Origin: Bacteroidota bacterium
GTDB lineage: Bacteria; Bacteroidota; Ignavibacteria; UBA10030; UBA8401
Length of the DNA: 64,000 nt
Direction: 5' to 3'
NCBI GenBank assembly: GCA_005792285.1
Contig: SXSI01000017.1
Location: forward strand, 1 to 64,000
Part shown: in pieces, positions 41,862-51,635 of the stretch
Numbering within the stretch: position 1 is the stretch's first letter
How the letters are laid out: the number at the start of each line of letters is the position of its first letter
Program-made: the position numbers and the translations under genes
Notes under the pieces: generated by a model
Told to the model about the DNA's origin: nothing
Databases searched by the model: none
What the model saw: the letters and a program-made list of their open reading frames with translations, nothing else

Positions 41862-43928
41862 ATGCGCAAACAATCCTCAATTGATGTTCGAAGTGTTCGG
41901 ATTGTTTTGGTAGTAGTAACAGTTTCAATATTATTTTTGGTAACCATAAGTCGTTTAGTTATAATTCAAATTATTGATTCGCCTAAATATATTAAACTCG
42001 CACAAAATCAGTATGAGAAAGTTGTTCCACTTCCACCAAATCGCGGATTAATATATGATCGGAATAATATTTTACTCGTTTCAAATACTACACTAATTTC
42101 TTTTGCAGCAGATCCAGTAGTTGTAAAAGAAAAATTATCAAATACTGTTAAAGTATTTTCGCAGATATTTAATAAACCAAATTCACATTACAAATCGAAA
42201 TTAGCAACTAAAAAAAGATTTGTTTGGCTTGAGAAAAATGTTCATCCAGCCACAGCCGAAAAAATAATTCAGAAAAAAATTCCAGGAATAATTGCTGCTA
42301 ATGAACCAAGAAGGTTATTTTATCACGGTGGTGTTGCTGTACAAACAATTGGAATTGCAAATTTTGAAAATATTGGAAAAAGTGGTTTAGAGTTTCAATA
42401 CAATTCGATTTTAAAAGGAGATTCCGGTTATGTAATTATGCAACGAGATGGACGTGGCGGAAGTCATGCATCAATTGAATATCCGCGACAGGAACCTATA
42501 AATGGAAATTCGTTGCAATTAACAATCGATCTTGATTATCAATCAATTGTAGAGGATGAATTAAAAAAAGGAATTGAAAGAACTAAATCCGATGCCGGTT
42601 GCGTAGTAATGTTAAATCCAAATACAGGTGAAGTTTTAGCAATTGCTAATTATCCAACTTTCGATCCTGGTTTAACTCGTTCGTTTCAACAAGAAGCTTT
42701 AAAAAATAGAGCAGTTACAGAATTATATGAACCAGGATCTTTGTTTAAAGCTATTACAGTTTCTGCAGGGATTTCTAATAATTCAATTTCAATCGATCAA
42801 AAAATAAATGCTGAAAATGGAAAATATGTAGTTGCATTAAATAATGGAAAAACTCGCACAATTGAAGATACACATCCATTGTACGGAAGTGTTTCAGTTG
42901 CAGATGGATTAACGCAATCCAGCAATATTGTGATGGCAAAAATAAGTAATATTATTGGCGCTGAACAACTTTATACTCATGCAAGAAGTTACGGTTTGGG
43001 AGTTCCAACAAATATCGAAATTCCGAATGAAGCTTCTGGTGAATTAAAAAAACCGCATACTTGGTCACTTACAACTTTAAACAATATGTCCTTCGGATAT
43101 GAATTAAACGCGTCACCACTTCAAATGGCAAATATGTATGCAGTAATTGCAAATGGTGGTTTGTTGATGAGACCTTTTATTGTTAAAAATATTTTAAATG
43201 AACAAGGTGAAATTATTGAAGAGAATGAACCAAAATTAGTTCGTCGAGTTATTTCAAGAGAAGTTTCTGAAACTTTGAAAAAAATGTTACAGAATGTTGT
43301 TGATGAAGGAACGGGTTCTGGAACAAAACTAACAGATCTTCCAATTGCTGGTAAAACTGGAACCGCCAGAAAATTTGTTGATGGTGAATACAAAAAAGGA
43401 TTTTATAATGCTCTCTTCGCCGGCTTTTATCCTGTTGAAAAACCAGAAGTTGTTTGTGTTGTGTTATTAGAAAATCCAAAAGGTGGATATTACGGTGGAA
43501 CTACAAGTGCAATAATATTTCGCGGAATTGCCGAAAGATTGCACAGAAATAAAGGAATATTCAAAAGCAGTGAACCAATCCAGTTAGTTGAAAATGTTGA
43601 AGTAGCAAAACCTGAAAAAATAGAAAGTATTTCTTCAAATCAAAACATTGCAAGCTCTGAGAAAATTATAAAATCGCAAAGCGTAAATATAGTAAATGGT
43701 AAAAATATTCAACTTCCAAATGTTTGTGGAATGACTTTGCGTAAAGCATTAACAGTATTGAAAACAAATAAATTATCGGTAAAATTTTCTGGTTCAGGAA
43801 TTGTAGTTCAACAAACTCCAGTTGCGGGAAGTGAAATTCCTTTTGGAAGTACAGTATCGCTTCAATGTTCAAATTCAATTGCAATGTTAGCTTCAACAAA
43901 TAATAAAAAATTTACTTTAGCAAATTAA
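41862..43928 (+). CDS. ftsI: Septal peptidoglycan transpeptidase FtsI (PBP3) with PASTA domain
   Basis: This division-specific class B penicillin-binding protein has 688 residues. One TM lies at about 12-34, followed by a PBP dimerisation domain (PPNRGLIYDRNNILL; then RRLFYHGGVAVQTIG). The transpeptidase domain has the SxxK active site as SLFK in ELYEPGSLFKAIT, SxN in LTQSSNIVMAKI and KTG in PIAGKTGTARK. A C-terminal PASTA domain (about 612-672: NIQLPNVCGMTLRKALTVLK) makes it SpoVD-like and longer than enteric FtsI. It is partnered by ftsL upstream and ftsW downstream. Confidence 0.96.
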   Translation: MRKQSSIDVRSVRIVLVVVTVSILFLVTISRLVIIQIIDSPKYIKLAQNQYEKVVPLPPNRGLIYDRNNILLVSNTTLISFAADPVVVKEKLSNTVKVFSQIFNKPNSHYKSKLATKKRFVWLEKNVHPATAEKIIQKKIPGIIAANEPRRLFYHGGVAVQTIGIANFENIGKSGLEFQYNSILKGDSGYVIMQRDGRGGSHASIEYPRQEPINGNSLQLTIDLDYQSIVEDELKKGIERTKSDAGCVVMLNPNTGEVLAIANYPTFDPGLTRSFQQEALKNRAVTELYEPGSLFKAITVSAGISNNSISIDQKINAENGKYVVALNNGKTRTIEDTHPLYGSVSVADGLTQSSNIVMAKISNIIGAEQLYTHARSYGLGVPTNIEIPNEASGELKKPHTWSLTTLNNMSFGYELNASPLQMANMYAVIANGGLLMRPFIVKNILNEQGEIIEENEPKLVRRVISREVSETLKKMLQNVVDEGTGSGTKLTDLPIAGKTGTARKFVDGEYKKGFYNALFAGFYPVEKPEVVCVVLLENPKGGYYGGTTSAIIFRGIAERLHRNKGIFKSSEPIQLVENVEVAKPEKIESISSNQNIASSEKIIKSQSVNIVNGKNIQLPNVCGMTLRKALTVLKTNKLSVKFSGSGIVVQQTPVAGSEIPFGSTVSLQCSNSIAMLASTNNKKFTLAN

Positions 43929-43930
43929 TT

Positions 43931-45442
43931 ATGAAATTATCTGAACTCATCCAAAATGTTGGAATCATAAAATTTTACAACACTATTTATGGCCAAACAA
44001 TTTTGAAGGATGATATTCATATAAGTAGGGTTCAATATAATTCCAGCCAAGTACAAAAAAATGATCTCTTTGTAGCAATTCGCGGAAAAAATATCGACGG
44101 ACATAAATTTATTGGAGAAGCAATTTCAAAAGGTGCGAGAGTTGTTATAGTTGAAGATGAAACATCGTTGTCAGATTCTTTATGTATGCATCAGGGAGTT
44201 GCAAAACTTGTTGTAACAAATAGTCGTAAAACTTTAGCGCAACTTGCAAATAATTATTTTAATAAGCCTTCAGAAAAACTTCAAGTAATTGGTATTACTG
44301 GAACTAATGGAAAAACCACCACAACTTATTTGGTAAAACAAATGTTAGAGCAAAGTAATTTTCCAAATGTTAAAGTAGGATTAATTGGAACTATTGAATA
44401 TGACGATGGTAAAAAAAGATTTCCTGCAACTCATACAACTCCAGAATCTCTTGAAATACAAAGTTTAATTTCGGAAATGGTTAATAATAATTGCACTCAC
44501 GTTGTAATGGAAGTTTCATCTCACGCACTTCATCAACATAGAATTGAAGAAATAAATTTTAAAGCAGCAATATTTACCAATTTAACGCAAGACCATTTGG
44601 ATTATCACAATTCAATGGACGAATATCTAAATGCAAAGAAAATTTTATTTGATTCATTGTCGTCAAGTTCATTCGCAGTTACAAATATTGATTCAGAGTA
44701 TGGCAAAAAAATTGTTGCTAATACAAAAGCAAGTGTAATTTTTTACAGCACACAAAGAGGAGCAGATATTTCTGCTCACGAAACATTATTTACAACGCAG
44801 GGATTTACAACAACTATTTTTAATCATAAATCAAATACTGGTTTAATATCATCTTCTCTTTTAGGAAATTTTAATCTCGAAAATTTTCTTGCTGCTTATT
44901 CAACTTTATATTCATTAGGAATAAAGTGGGAAAATATAAATTCAGTTGTACAAAAATTGAAACCTGCACCGGGACGATTACAAAAAATTTCATCTCCAAA
45001 AAATTGGATTGCAATTGTAGATTATGCACACACTCCAGACGCATTGAAAAATTGTTTGGAGGCAATTCGACCATTTGTTCAAGAAGGTAAAAAACTAATA
45101 ACACTTTTTGGTGCAGGTGGCGATCGAGATAAATCAAAAAGATCAATAATGGGAAGTATTGCAGAACAACTAAGTGATGTTGTTGTTGTAACCTCCGATA
45201 ATCCAAGAACTGAAAATCCGGATAAAATTATTGAAGATATTTTAATGGGAATGAAAAAAAATAAAATTACAATTATTGAATCAGATAGAAAAATTGCACT
45301 TACGAAAGCTCTTGAACAAGCTAATTCCGGAGATGTTGTTGTAGTCGCCGGGAAAGGACACGAAGAATATCAAGTTATTGGAAATAATAAAATTCACTTT
45401 AGTGATGTTGAAATTATTGAGGAGTATATAAAAAATTTATGA
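43931..45442 (+). CDS. murE: UDP-MurNAc-tripeptide synthetase (meso-DAP adding)
   Basis: This Mur ligase adds the third stem-peptide residue to UDP-MurNAc-L-Ala-D-Glu. It has 503 residues. The ATP loop is GITGTNGKTTTTYLVKQML (about 117-135). TTPESLEIQ and VMEVSSHALHQHR follow, and then PGRLQKI. The specificity motif DNPR (SDNPRTENPDKI) is the signature of enzymes adding meso-diaminopimelate rather than lysine. The start is 2 bases after ftsI, and the stop overlaps murF (ATGA). Confidence 0.97.
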   Translation: MKLSELIQNVGIIKFYNTIYGQTILKDDIHISRVQYNSSQVQKNDLFVAIRGKNIDGHKFIGEAISKGARVVIVEDETSLSDSLCMHQGVAKLVVTNSRKTLAQLANNYFNKPSEKLQVIGITGTNGKTTTTYLVKQMLEQSNFPNVKVGLIGTIEYDDGKKRFPATHTTPESLEIQSLISEMVNNNCTHVVMEVSSHALHQHRIEEINFKAAIFTNLTQDHLDYHNSMDEYLNAKKILFDSLSSSSFAVTNIDSEYGKKIVANTKASVIFYSTQRGADISAHETLFTTQGFTTTIFNHKSNTGLISSSLLGNFNLENFLAAYSTLYSLGIKWENINSVVQKLKPAPGRLQKISSPKNWIAIVDYAHTPDALKNCLEAIRPFVQEGKKLITLFGAGGDRDKSKRSIMGSIAEQLSDVVVVTSDNPRTENPDKIIEDILMGMKKNKITIIESDRKIALTKALEQANSGDVVVVAGKGHEEYQVIGNNKIHFSDVEIIEEYIKNL

Positions 45443-46830
45443 ACATAAGTCTTAAGGATTTAAAATCATTAACCGATAGTAATATTTTAAACGAAAAACT
45501 TTTTCGATTAAAAAAAATAATCGGAGTCTCTTCCGATTCGAGAACTGTTCATGAAGGAAATATCTTTTTTGCAATTCGTGGAGAACATCATGATGGTCAT
45601 AATTTTATAAATCATGCACACAAAGAAAAAGTTACAGCAATAGTTGTAGATAAAGAATGGTATCACGATCCATTAAATACAGTCAAACCTTCATTGGTAA
45701 CAATTGTTGTAGTTCCGGATACAACTAAAGCGCTTGGTGAACTTGCAAATATTTATAGAAAAAAATTTAATATTCCAATAATTGCAGTTGCCGGAAGTAA
45801 TGGTAAAACTACAACTAAGGATATGATTGCTTCGGTTTTGCAAACAACTTACAATGTGCTTTGTACACAAGGAAATCTTAATAATCATATTGGCCTGCCA
45901 CATATGTTGTTTCGATTACGAAAAGGAATTCAAATTGCGGTTTTAGAACTCGGAACAAATCATCATGGCGAACTTGATTATCTCTGTTCAATTGCCGAAC
46001 CTAATTATGGAATTGTAACAAATATTGGTAAGGAGCATCTAGAATTTTTTTCAAATTTGAGTGGAGTTGCAAAAGAAGAAACATCTATTTATAAATATTT
46101 AAATGGACGGGGAACAGTTTTTATAAATAGCGATGAGCCATTTTTAATGAAGGCAACGACAACAAATAAAAATAAAATTCATTATTCAATTAATAAAAAA
46201 ACAGATTTTTATGCTTCCGATATTGAATTAAATAAACGAGGTGAAGCATCGTTTCTTTTAAAGTCAAAGAAAAAGAGAATTAAAATTCCGATCTCGCTAA
46301 ATGTTCCAGGGAAACATAATATTACAAATGCGTTAGTTGCAGGAGCTGTTGGAGTTGTTTTCAATGTACCAAAAGAAAAAATCGCAATCGGATTATCCAA
46401 ATTTACTTCTCCTTCAAAAAGATTAGAAGTTATTCATCGACATGGATTAATAGTGTTGAATGACACTTACAATGCAAATCCCGATTCTGTAATGGTTGCA
46501 TTAGAAACATTAAAAAATATTATTGCACCGGGAAAAAAAATTATTGTTATGGCAGATATGTTAGAGTTGGGAGTTGCTTCTAAAAAAGAACATACACTCA
46601 TCGGAAAAAAAATAAAATCGATGAAGTTCAAACACCTTTTTACATATGGCTCAATGGCTCAGCATATTAATAATTCTGCAAAGCTTGAAAATAATATTCA
46701 TTTCGATTCTAAAAATGATTTGAAAGATTTGTTGTCTGATATTGTTAATAGAGGCGATGTGGTTTTAGTTAAAGGATCTCGTGGAATGCGAATGGAAGAA
46801 ATTGTTGATCATTTACAGGAAGTTGGATAA
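45439..46830 (+). CDS. murF: UDP-MurNAc-tripeptide-D-alanyl-D-alanine ligase
   Basis: It adds D-Ala-D-Ala to complete UDP-MurNAc-pentapeptide. The 463 residues carry the Mur ligase ATP loop AVAGSNGKTTTKDMIASVL (about 116-134). LNNHIGLPHML, AVLELGTNHHGELDYL and TNIGKEHLEFF are typical of MurF. The nucleotide or peptide-binding region is LIVLNDTYNANPDSV. It overlaps murE upstream and mraY downstream (TAATG). Confidence 0.97.
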   Translation: MNISLKDLKSLTDSNILNEKLFRLKKIIGVSSDSRTVHEGNIFFAIRGEHHDGHNFINHAHKEKVTAIVVDKEWYHDPLNTVKPSLVTIVVVPDTTKALGELANIYRKKFNIPIIAVAGSNGKTTTKDMIASVLQTTYNVLCTQGNLNNHIGLPHMLFRLRKGIQIAVLELGTNHHGELDYLCSIAEPNYGIVTNIGKEHLEFFSNLSGVAKEETSIYKYLNGRGTVFINSDEPFLMKATTTNKNKIHYSINKKTDFYASDIELNKRGEASFLLKSKKKRIKIPISLNVPGKHNITNALVAGAVGVVFNVPKEKIAIGLSKFTSPSKRLEVIHRHGLIVLNDTYNANPDSVMVALETLKNIIAPGKKIIVMADMLELGVASKKEHTLIGKKIKSMKFKHLFTYGSMAQHINNSAKLENNIHFDSKNDLKDLLSDIVNRGDVVLVKGSRGMRMEEIVDHLQEVG

Positions 46831-47945
46831 TGTTATATCATTTATTTACATGGATTGAAAATTTATATTCACCTCCAGGATTTGGAATAGTTCGCTTTTT
46901 AACTTTTCGTGCTGCAGCTGCAGCAATTACAGCATTACTAATTAGTTTTTGGCTCGGACCAAAAATAATTGCACTTCTCAAAAAAAATCAAATTGGTGAA
47001 TCAGCCAAACTCGAAGCGCCAAAAAATCATTTAAGTAAAGCTGGCACTCCAACAATGGGTGGCTTAATTGTACTCACGGCATTATTATTGCCTGTTATTT
47101 TATGGTCGAATCTTCAAAATATTTATGTGCAATTAATTTTATTTGTAACAATTGGAATGGGAATTGTCGGATTTATAGATGATTACTTAAAAGTAAAAAA
47201 GAAAAAAGAAAAAGGATTAATCGGGTGGTATAAAATTATTGGTCAGTTTGCCGTTGGAATTGTATTTGGATTAATTTTAATGAATTCAAATGAGCTGACT
47301 TCAATTAATGCAGCAACTATAACTACAGTCCCATTTTTAAAAGATATCAACTTCGATTTAACATATTTTTATTTACCAGTTGTAGTATTTATAATAATTG
47401 CAACTTCGAACGCAGTTAATTTAACAGACGGTTTAGATGGTTTAGCAATTGGCACAGTTGGTATTGTTGGATTAACACTTGGGGTTATTTGTTACATCTC
47501 AGGAAATATTGAACTGAGCAATTATTTAAATATTATTTTTTTAAGAGGGAATGGTGAATTAGCAATTTTCTGTGCAGCACTTGGCGGTGCAGCACTTGGA
47601 TTTTTGTGGTTCAATTCTTATCCAGCACAAGTTTTTATGGGAGATACTGGATCACTTGCACTTGGTGGTGCAATTGGTGCAATTACAATTATGGTAAAAA
47701 AAGAATTTATTCTACCAATTCTTGGTGGAATATTTTTTATTGAAACTTTGTCTGTAATAATTCAACGACTTTATTTTAAATACACAAAAAAGAAATATGG
47801 TCAAGGAAGAAGAATTTTTCTAATGGCACCACTTCATCATCATTTTGAATTAAAAGGAATTCCCGAACCAAAAATTGTAACTCGATTTTATATAATTGCA
47901 ATTCTTTTAATGATAATAAGTTTAACAACATTTAAAGTTCGATAA
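46830..47945 (+). CDS. mraY: Phospho-N-acetylmuramoyl-pentapeptide-transferase
   Basis: This inner-membrane enzyme transfers phospho-MurNAc-pentapeptide to undecaprenyl phosphate, making lipid I. It has 371 residues and about ten TM segments. Conserved catalytic loops are GTPTMGGLIVL, GFIDDYLKVKKKKEKGL (the DD pair), NAVNLTDGLDGLAIGT, VFMGDTGSLALGG and the histidine loop MAPLHHHFELKG. The length matches the family. It overlaps murF and murD by TAATG. Confidence 0.98.
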   Translation: MLYHLFTWIENLYSPPGFGIVRFLTFRAAAAAITALLISFWLGPKIIALLKKNQIGESAKLEAPKNHLSKAGTPTMGGLIVLTALLLPVILWSNLQNIYVQLILFVTIGMGIVGFIDDYLKVKKKKEKGLIGWYKIIGQFAVGIVFGLILMNSNELTSINAATITTVPFLKDINFDLTYFYLPVVVFIIIATSNAVNLTDGLDGLAIGTVGIVGLTLGVICYISGNIELSNYLNIIFLRGNGELAIFCAALGGAALGFLWFNSYPAQVFMGDTGSLALGGAIGAITIMVKKEFILPILGGIFFIETLSVIIQRLYFKYTKKKYGQGRRIFLMAPLHHHFELKGIPEPKIVTRFYIIAILLMIISLTTFKVR

Positions 47946-49339
47946 TGGATAAAAGTGTAAAAGGCAAAAATATTACTGTTGTTGGCGCAGCAAGAAGCGG
48001 ACTTGCTGTTGCGCAATTACTTTCTAAACAAGGAGCAAATGTATTTGTTACTGATAATGGAAATTCTGAACTATTACAAAAAAATATTTCTGAACTTGAA
48101 ATTCAAAAAATACCATTCGAAATTGGAAAACACTCAGCGCGTGCGTTAGATGCTTCTATTATAGTAGTGAGTCCCGGAGTGCCAACCAATTCACAATTAA
48201 TTTCTGAAGCATTACAAAAAAATATATTAGTAGTAAGTGAAATTGAAATTGCAAGCTGGTTCTGCCAAAATCAAATTATTGCAGTTACAGGCAGTGCCGG
48301 TAAAACAACCACAACAACTTTAATAGAAAGGATGTTGAACGATGCAAAGAAAAAATACATTACTGCGGGTAACATTGGCACGGCATTCTCATCACATGTT
48401 TTGGGACTTTCTCCGTCGGATATTGTTCTTTTGGAAGTAAGCAGCTTTCAGCTCGATTTGTGCCACACATTTCATCCTTCAATAAGTGTAATTACAAATG
48501 TTACACAAAATCATCTTGATAGATATGAGAATTCTATGGAGCTATATGCCAATTCCAAAAAGCGAATTTTAATGAATCAGGTTGAAAAGGACTTGCTTAT
48601 TTATAATCGGGATGATGAATGGACAAATAAAATTATCACTTCATCAAAACCAAAAAAAATGTCTTTCACAACTAAAAGTAATAAACCTTTTGGAACTGAT
48701 GGCGCATTTCTTGATGGTGAAAATCTTGTTGTTTTCATGAATGGCAAACTTACTGAGATAATTAATATTTATGAAATAAGTATTAAGGGTGAACATAATA
48801 TCAGAAATGTAATGGCATCAACTCTTGTTGGAATGTCTGTTGGAATAGGAACTGCCTCACTTCGTGCAACTCTTAGAAATTTTAAGGGTGTTGAACATCG
48901 ACAGGAGTTTGTTGCAAATGTAAATGGAATAAAATTTGTGAATGATTCAAAATCAACAACAGTTGAAAGTTTGCGTTCTGCACTTGAAACAATTACGGAA
49001 CCAATAATTCTACTTCTCGGTGGAAAAGATAAAGGAAATGATTATTCAACTGTAAATAAAATTGTGTCCGAAAAAGTTAAAGTAATTGTAGCTTTTGGAG
49101 ATTCGAAAGATAAAATTATAAATCACTTTTCGCAAATTATTAAAACAATTTCAGTTGATACTACTGGAAATGAAAAACCAAATATTGATTCGATGAGTAA
49201 AGTTTTAAATTCAGCCATCTCACTTTCACAAAAAGGAGATTGCATTTTATTTTCACCAGCTTGCGCTTCATTTGATTGGTTTAATAATTATGAAGAAAGA
49301 GGAAGTGCATTTAAAAATCTTGTTCATAAATCTGAATAA
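47945..49339 (+). CDS. murD: UDP-MurNAc-L-alanine:D-glutamate ligase
   Basis: This cytoplasmic Mur ligase adds D-Glu to UDP-MurNAc-L-Ala. It has 464 residues. A Rossmann-like N-terminus binds UDP (ITVVGAARSGLAVAQLLSKQG). The ATP loop is AVTGSAGKTTTTTLIERM (about 115-132), and EVSSFQLDLCHTFHP and NVTQNHLDRY are typical of MurD. The C-terminal domain has FVNDSKSTTVESLRSAL and LLLGGKDKGNDYS. It overlaps mraY (TAATG), and ftsW follows after 11 bases. Confidence 0.97.
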   Translation: MDKSVKGKNITVVGAARSGLAVAQLLSKQGANVFVTDNGNSELLQKNISELEIQKIPFEIGKHSARALDASIIVVSPGVPTNSQLISEALQKNILVVSEIEIASWFCQNQIIAVTGSAGKTTTTTLIERMLNDAKKKYITAGNIGTAFSSHVLGLSPSDIVLLEVSSFQLDLCHTFHPSISVITNVTQNHLDRYENSMELYANSKKRILMNQVEKDLLIYNRDDEWTNKIITSSKPKKMSFTTKSNKPFGTDGAFLDGENLVVFMNGKLTEIINIYEISIKGEHNIRNVMASTLVGMSVGIGTASLRATLRNFKGVEHRQEFVANVNGIKFVNDSKSTTVESLRSALETITEPIILLLGGKDKGNDYSTVNKIVSEKVKVIVAFGDSKDKIINHFSQIIKTISVDTTGNEKPNIDSMSKVLNSAISLSQKGDCILFSPACASFDWFNNYEERGSAFKNLVHKSE

Positions 49340-49350
49340 GCAAAATAAAA

Positions 49351-50514
49351 ATGGCAACACAAAATAATTACATAGATAGATTTATTTTACTTTTGGTTTT
49401 TATGCTGATGATTTTCGGCACGATGGTTATTTTCAGCGCATCATCTATGTTTGCATCGCAAAAACTTGGCGGAAGTAACGCACTTCTAAATAAACATTTA
49501 AATTTTATTTGGATGGGACTTGTTGTAATGTTTTTCTCTATGAAAATTAATTACAAATTTTATAAAAAAATCTCCAAAATATTAATGATTGGTTCTATCT
49601 TACTTCTCGCAATGACTTTGATTTATGGTAATCACGAAAAAGGTGCAATCCGCTGGATTACTTTAATGGGATTTAGATTTCAACCATCAGAACTTGCAAA
49701 AATTGCTTTGATAATTCATTTAAGCGCCATGCTTACAATTAAACAGGAAATAATTGAAAACTACAAAAAAGGACTTTTACCATTATTAATCTGGATTGGA
49801 ATTGTCGTCGTATTAATTTTTCTTCAGCCAAATTTTAGTATGGGTGTAATGCTCGGTTTATTGGGAATTATAATTGTCTTTGTAGGAGGTGCGAAATTTT
49901 CTCATTTATCATATACATTTTTATCACTTTTGCCGTTAATTCTAATTTATATGGTTAGTGCGCCATATCGACGTGCGAGATTATTTTCATTTTTTGGAAT
50001 TGGTGATTCAAATAGTTCTGGTACATCATTTCAACAACTTCAGGGAATTATTGGTTTTGGAAACGGTAGTTTTTTTGGAGTTGGAATGGGTGAAAGTAAA
50101 CAAAGAAATTTCTTTTTGCCTGAATCTTACAATGATTTTATTTTTTCAATTGTTGGTGAAGAATATGGTTTTATCGGAACAATTTTATTAACAATATGTT
50201 TCATTCTAATTTTTTATCGCGGAATTAGAATTGCGAAATACACTCCAGATTCTTTTGGCAAATATTTAGCATTTGGAATGACAATTTCAATAACTCTTTA
50301 TGCATTAATTCACATGCTAATTACACTTGGAATATTTCCAACAACTGGACTTCCAATGCCATTTGTTAGTTACGGCGGAACTTCATTTTTACTTTCATGT
50401 TTCTCAATTGGCGTGTTGCTTAATATTTCTTCGCAAACAGATTTATTCCCAAGAGAAAGAAAAGAAAATCAGGACGACACAAGAAATTTAATTATTAAAC
50501 CATCAAATATTTGA
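49351..50514 (+). CDS. ftsW: Septal lipid II glycosyltransferase FtsW
   Basis: This SEDS-family integral membrane protein polymerises lipid II at the septum together with FtsI. It has 387 residues and about ten TM segments. Family marks are FILLLVFMLMIFGTMVIFSASS in TM1, GAIRWITLMGFRFQPSELAKIALI, FLQPNFSMG, QQLQGIIGFGNGSFFGVGMGESKQR, FLPESYNDFIFSIVGEEYGFIG and GLPMPFVSYGGTSF. Position inside dcw favours FtsW over RodA. Confidence 0.96.
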   Translation: MATQNNYIDRFILLLVFMLMIFGTMVIFSASSMFASQKLGGSNALLNKHLNFIWMGLVVMFFSMKINYKFYKKISKILMIGSILLLAMTLIYGNHEKGAIRWITLMGFRFQPSELAKIALIIHLSAMLTIKQEIIENYKKGLLPLLIWIGIVVVLIFLQPNFSMGVMLGLLGIIIVFVGGAKFSHLSYTFLSLLPLILIYMVSAPYRRARLFSFFGIGDSNSSGTSFQQLQGIIGFGNGSFFGVGMGESKQRNFFLPESYNDFIFSIVGEEYGFIGTILLTICFILIFYRGIRIAKYTPDSFGKYLAFGMTISITLYALIHMLITLGIFPTTGLPMPFVSYGGTSFLLSCFSIGVLLNISSQTDLFPRERKENQDDTRNLIIKPSNI

Positions 50515-50525
50515 TTTGAAAAAGT

Positions 50526-51635
50526 GTGCAAAATAAATACAAACATATATTATTTACAGGCGGAGGAACAGGTGGGCACATCTTTCCTGCACTTGCAATT
50601 GCAGAAGAGATCAAAGAAATGGATTCGAATTGTATGATTTCATTTATCGGAACATATAATAAAATTGAAGCTACAATCGTACCTCAAAATGGATATGCGT
50701 TTTATCCAATTTGGATTAGCGGATTACAAAGAAGAATTACATTAAAAAATTTATTATTGCCAATTAAACTAGTTGTCTCATTTGTACAAGTATTTACAAT
50801 ATTGAAAAAATTGAAACCAAATTTAGTTGTTGGAACGGGTGGATATGTTTGTGGACCAGTTTTGCGTGTTGCTTCATGGTTTAAAATTCCAACTATCATA
50901 CATGAAAGTAATAGTTATCCAGGAATCACAACTCGCTTGCTTGCAAAAAAAGCATCGAAAGTATATTTAGCATTTAACGAAACAAAAAAAATGTTGAGTA
51001 AAAATATTAATTCTGAAGTTGTTGGTAATCCAACAAGAAATAAATTTGGAAAGGTTTCAGCAAATGCCGGCAAAAAATATTTTGGTTTAGAGCAAAACCT
51101 GAAAACAATTTTAATTTTTGGTGGAAGTCTGGGTGCAAGCAAAATCAACAGTTCTATTTACTCCATTATAACTTTGGTACATCAAAAAAATTACCAAGTA
51201 ATTTGGCAAACTGGTAAAACCGAAGCAGCTTATTATCAATCATCAGTAAAACAAATGAACATAAAAATCCTTCCATTTATTGATGAAATGGAATATGCTT
51301 ATGCCGCCGCCGATGTCGTTATTTGTCGATCCGGGGCAATTACAATTTCAGAATTAACTTTGCTCGGTAAACCAGCGATATTGATTCCATATCCGCACGC
51401 TTCTGAAAACCACCAATATTTTAATGCAAAAGTTTTGACAGATAATAATGCCGCATTATTAATTGAAGAAAAAGAATTAGAAGAAAAATTATTTTCAAGT
51501 TTATACGATCTCTTAAGCTCCGATTCAAAACTTAAAGAAATGGCAATTCAATCAAAAAAATTAGGAAGACCGCACGCTTCAAAAATAATTGCCAAGCAAC
51601 TAATTCAACAAATAGAATCGAACTCGAATGATTAA
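50526..51635 (+). CDS. murG: UDP-GlcNAc:lipid I GlcNAc transferase
   Basis: This peripheral membrane GT28 enzyme makes lipid II from lipid I. It has 369 residues and starts at GTG (HILFTGGGTGGHIFPALAIAEE follows). Other marks are the GTGGYVCGPVLRVA loop, IHESNSYPGITTRLLA, IFGGSLGASKIN and ICRSGAITISELTLLGKPAILIPYPHASENHQ, all characteristic. Its last bases overlap the start of the next, unrecognised gene by 8 bases. Confidence 0.97.
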   Translation: MQNKYKHILFTGGGTGGHIFPALAIAEEIKEMDSNCMISFIGTYNKIEATIVPQNGYAFYPIWISGLQRRITLKNLLLPIKLVVSFVQVFTILKKLKPNLVVGTGGYVCGPVLRVASWFKIPTIIHESNSYPGITTRLLAKKASKVYLAFNETKKMLSKNINSEVVGNPTRNKFGKVSANAGKKYFGLEQNLKTILIFGGSLGASKINSSIYSIITLVHQKNYQVIWQTGKTEAAYYQSSVKQMNIKILPFIDEMEYAYAAADVVICRSGAITISELTLLGKPAILIPYPHASENHQYFNAKVLTDNNAALLIEEKELEEKLFSSLYDLLSSDSKLKEMAIQSKKLGRPHASKIIAKQLIQQIESNSND

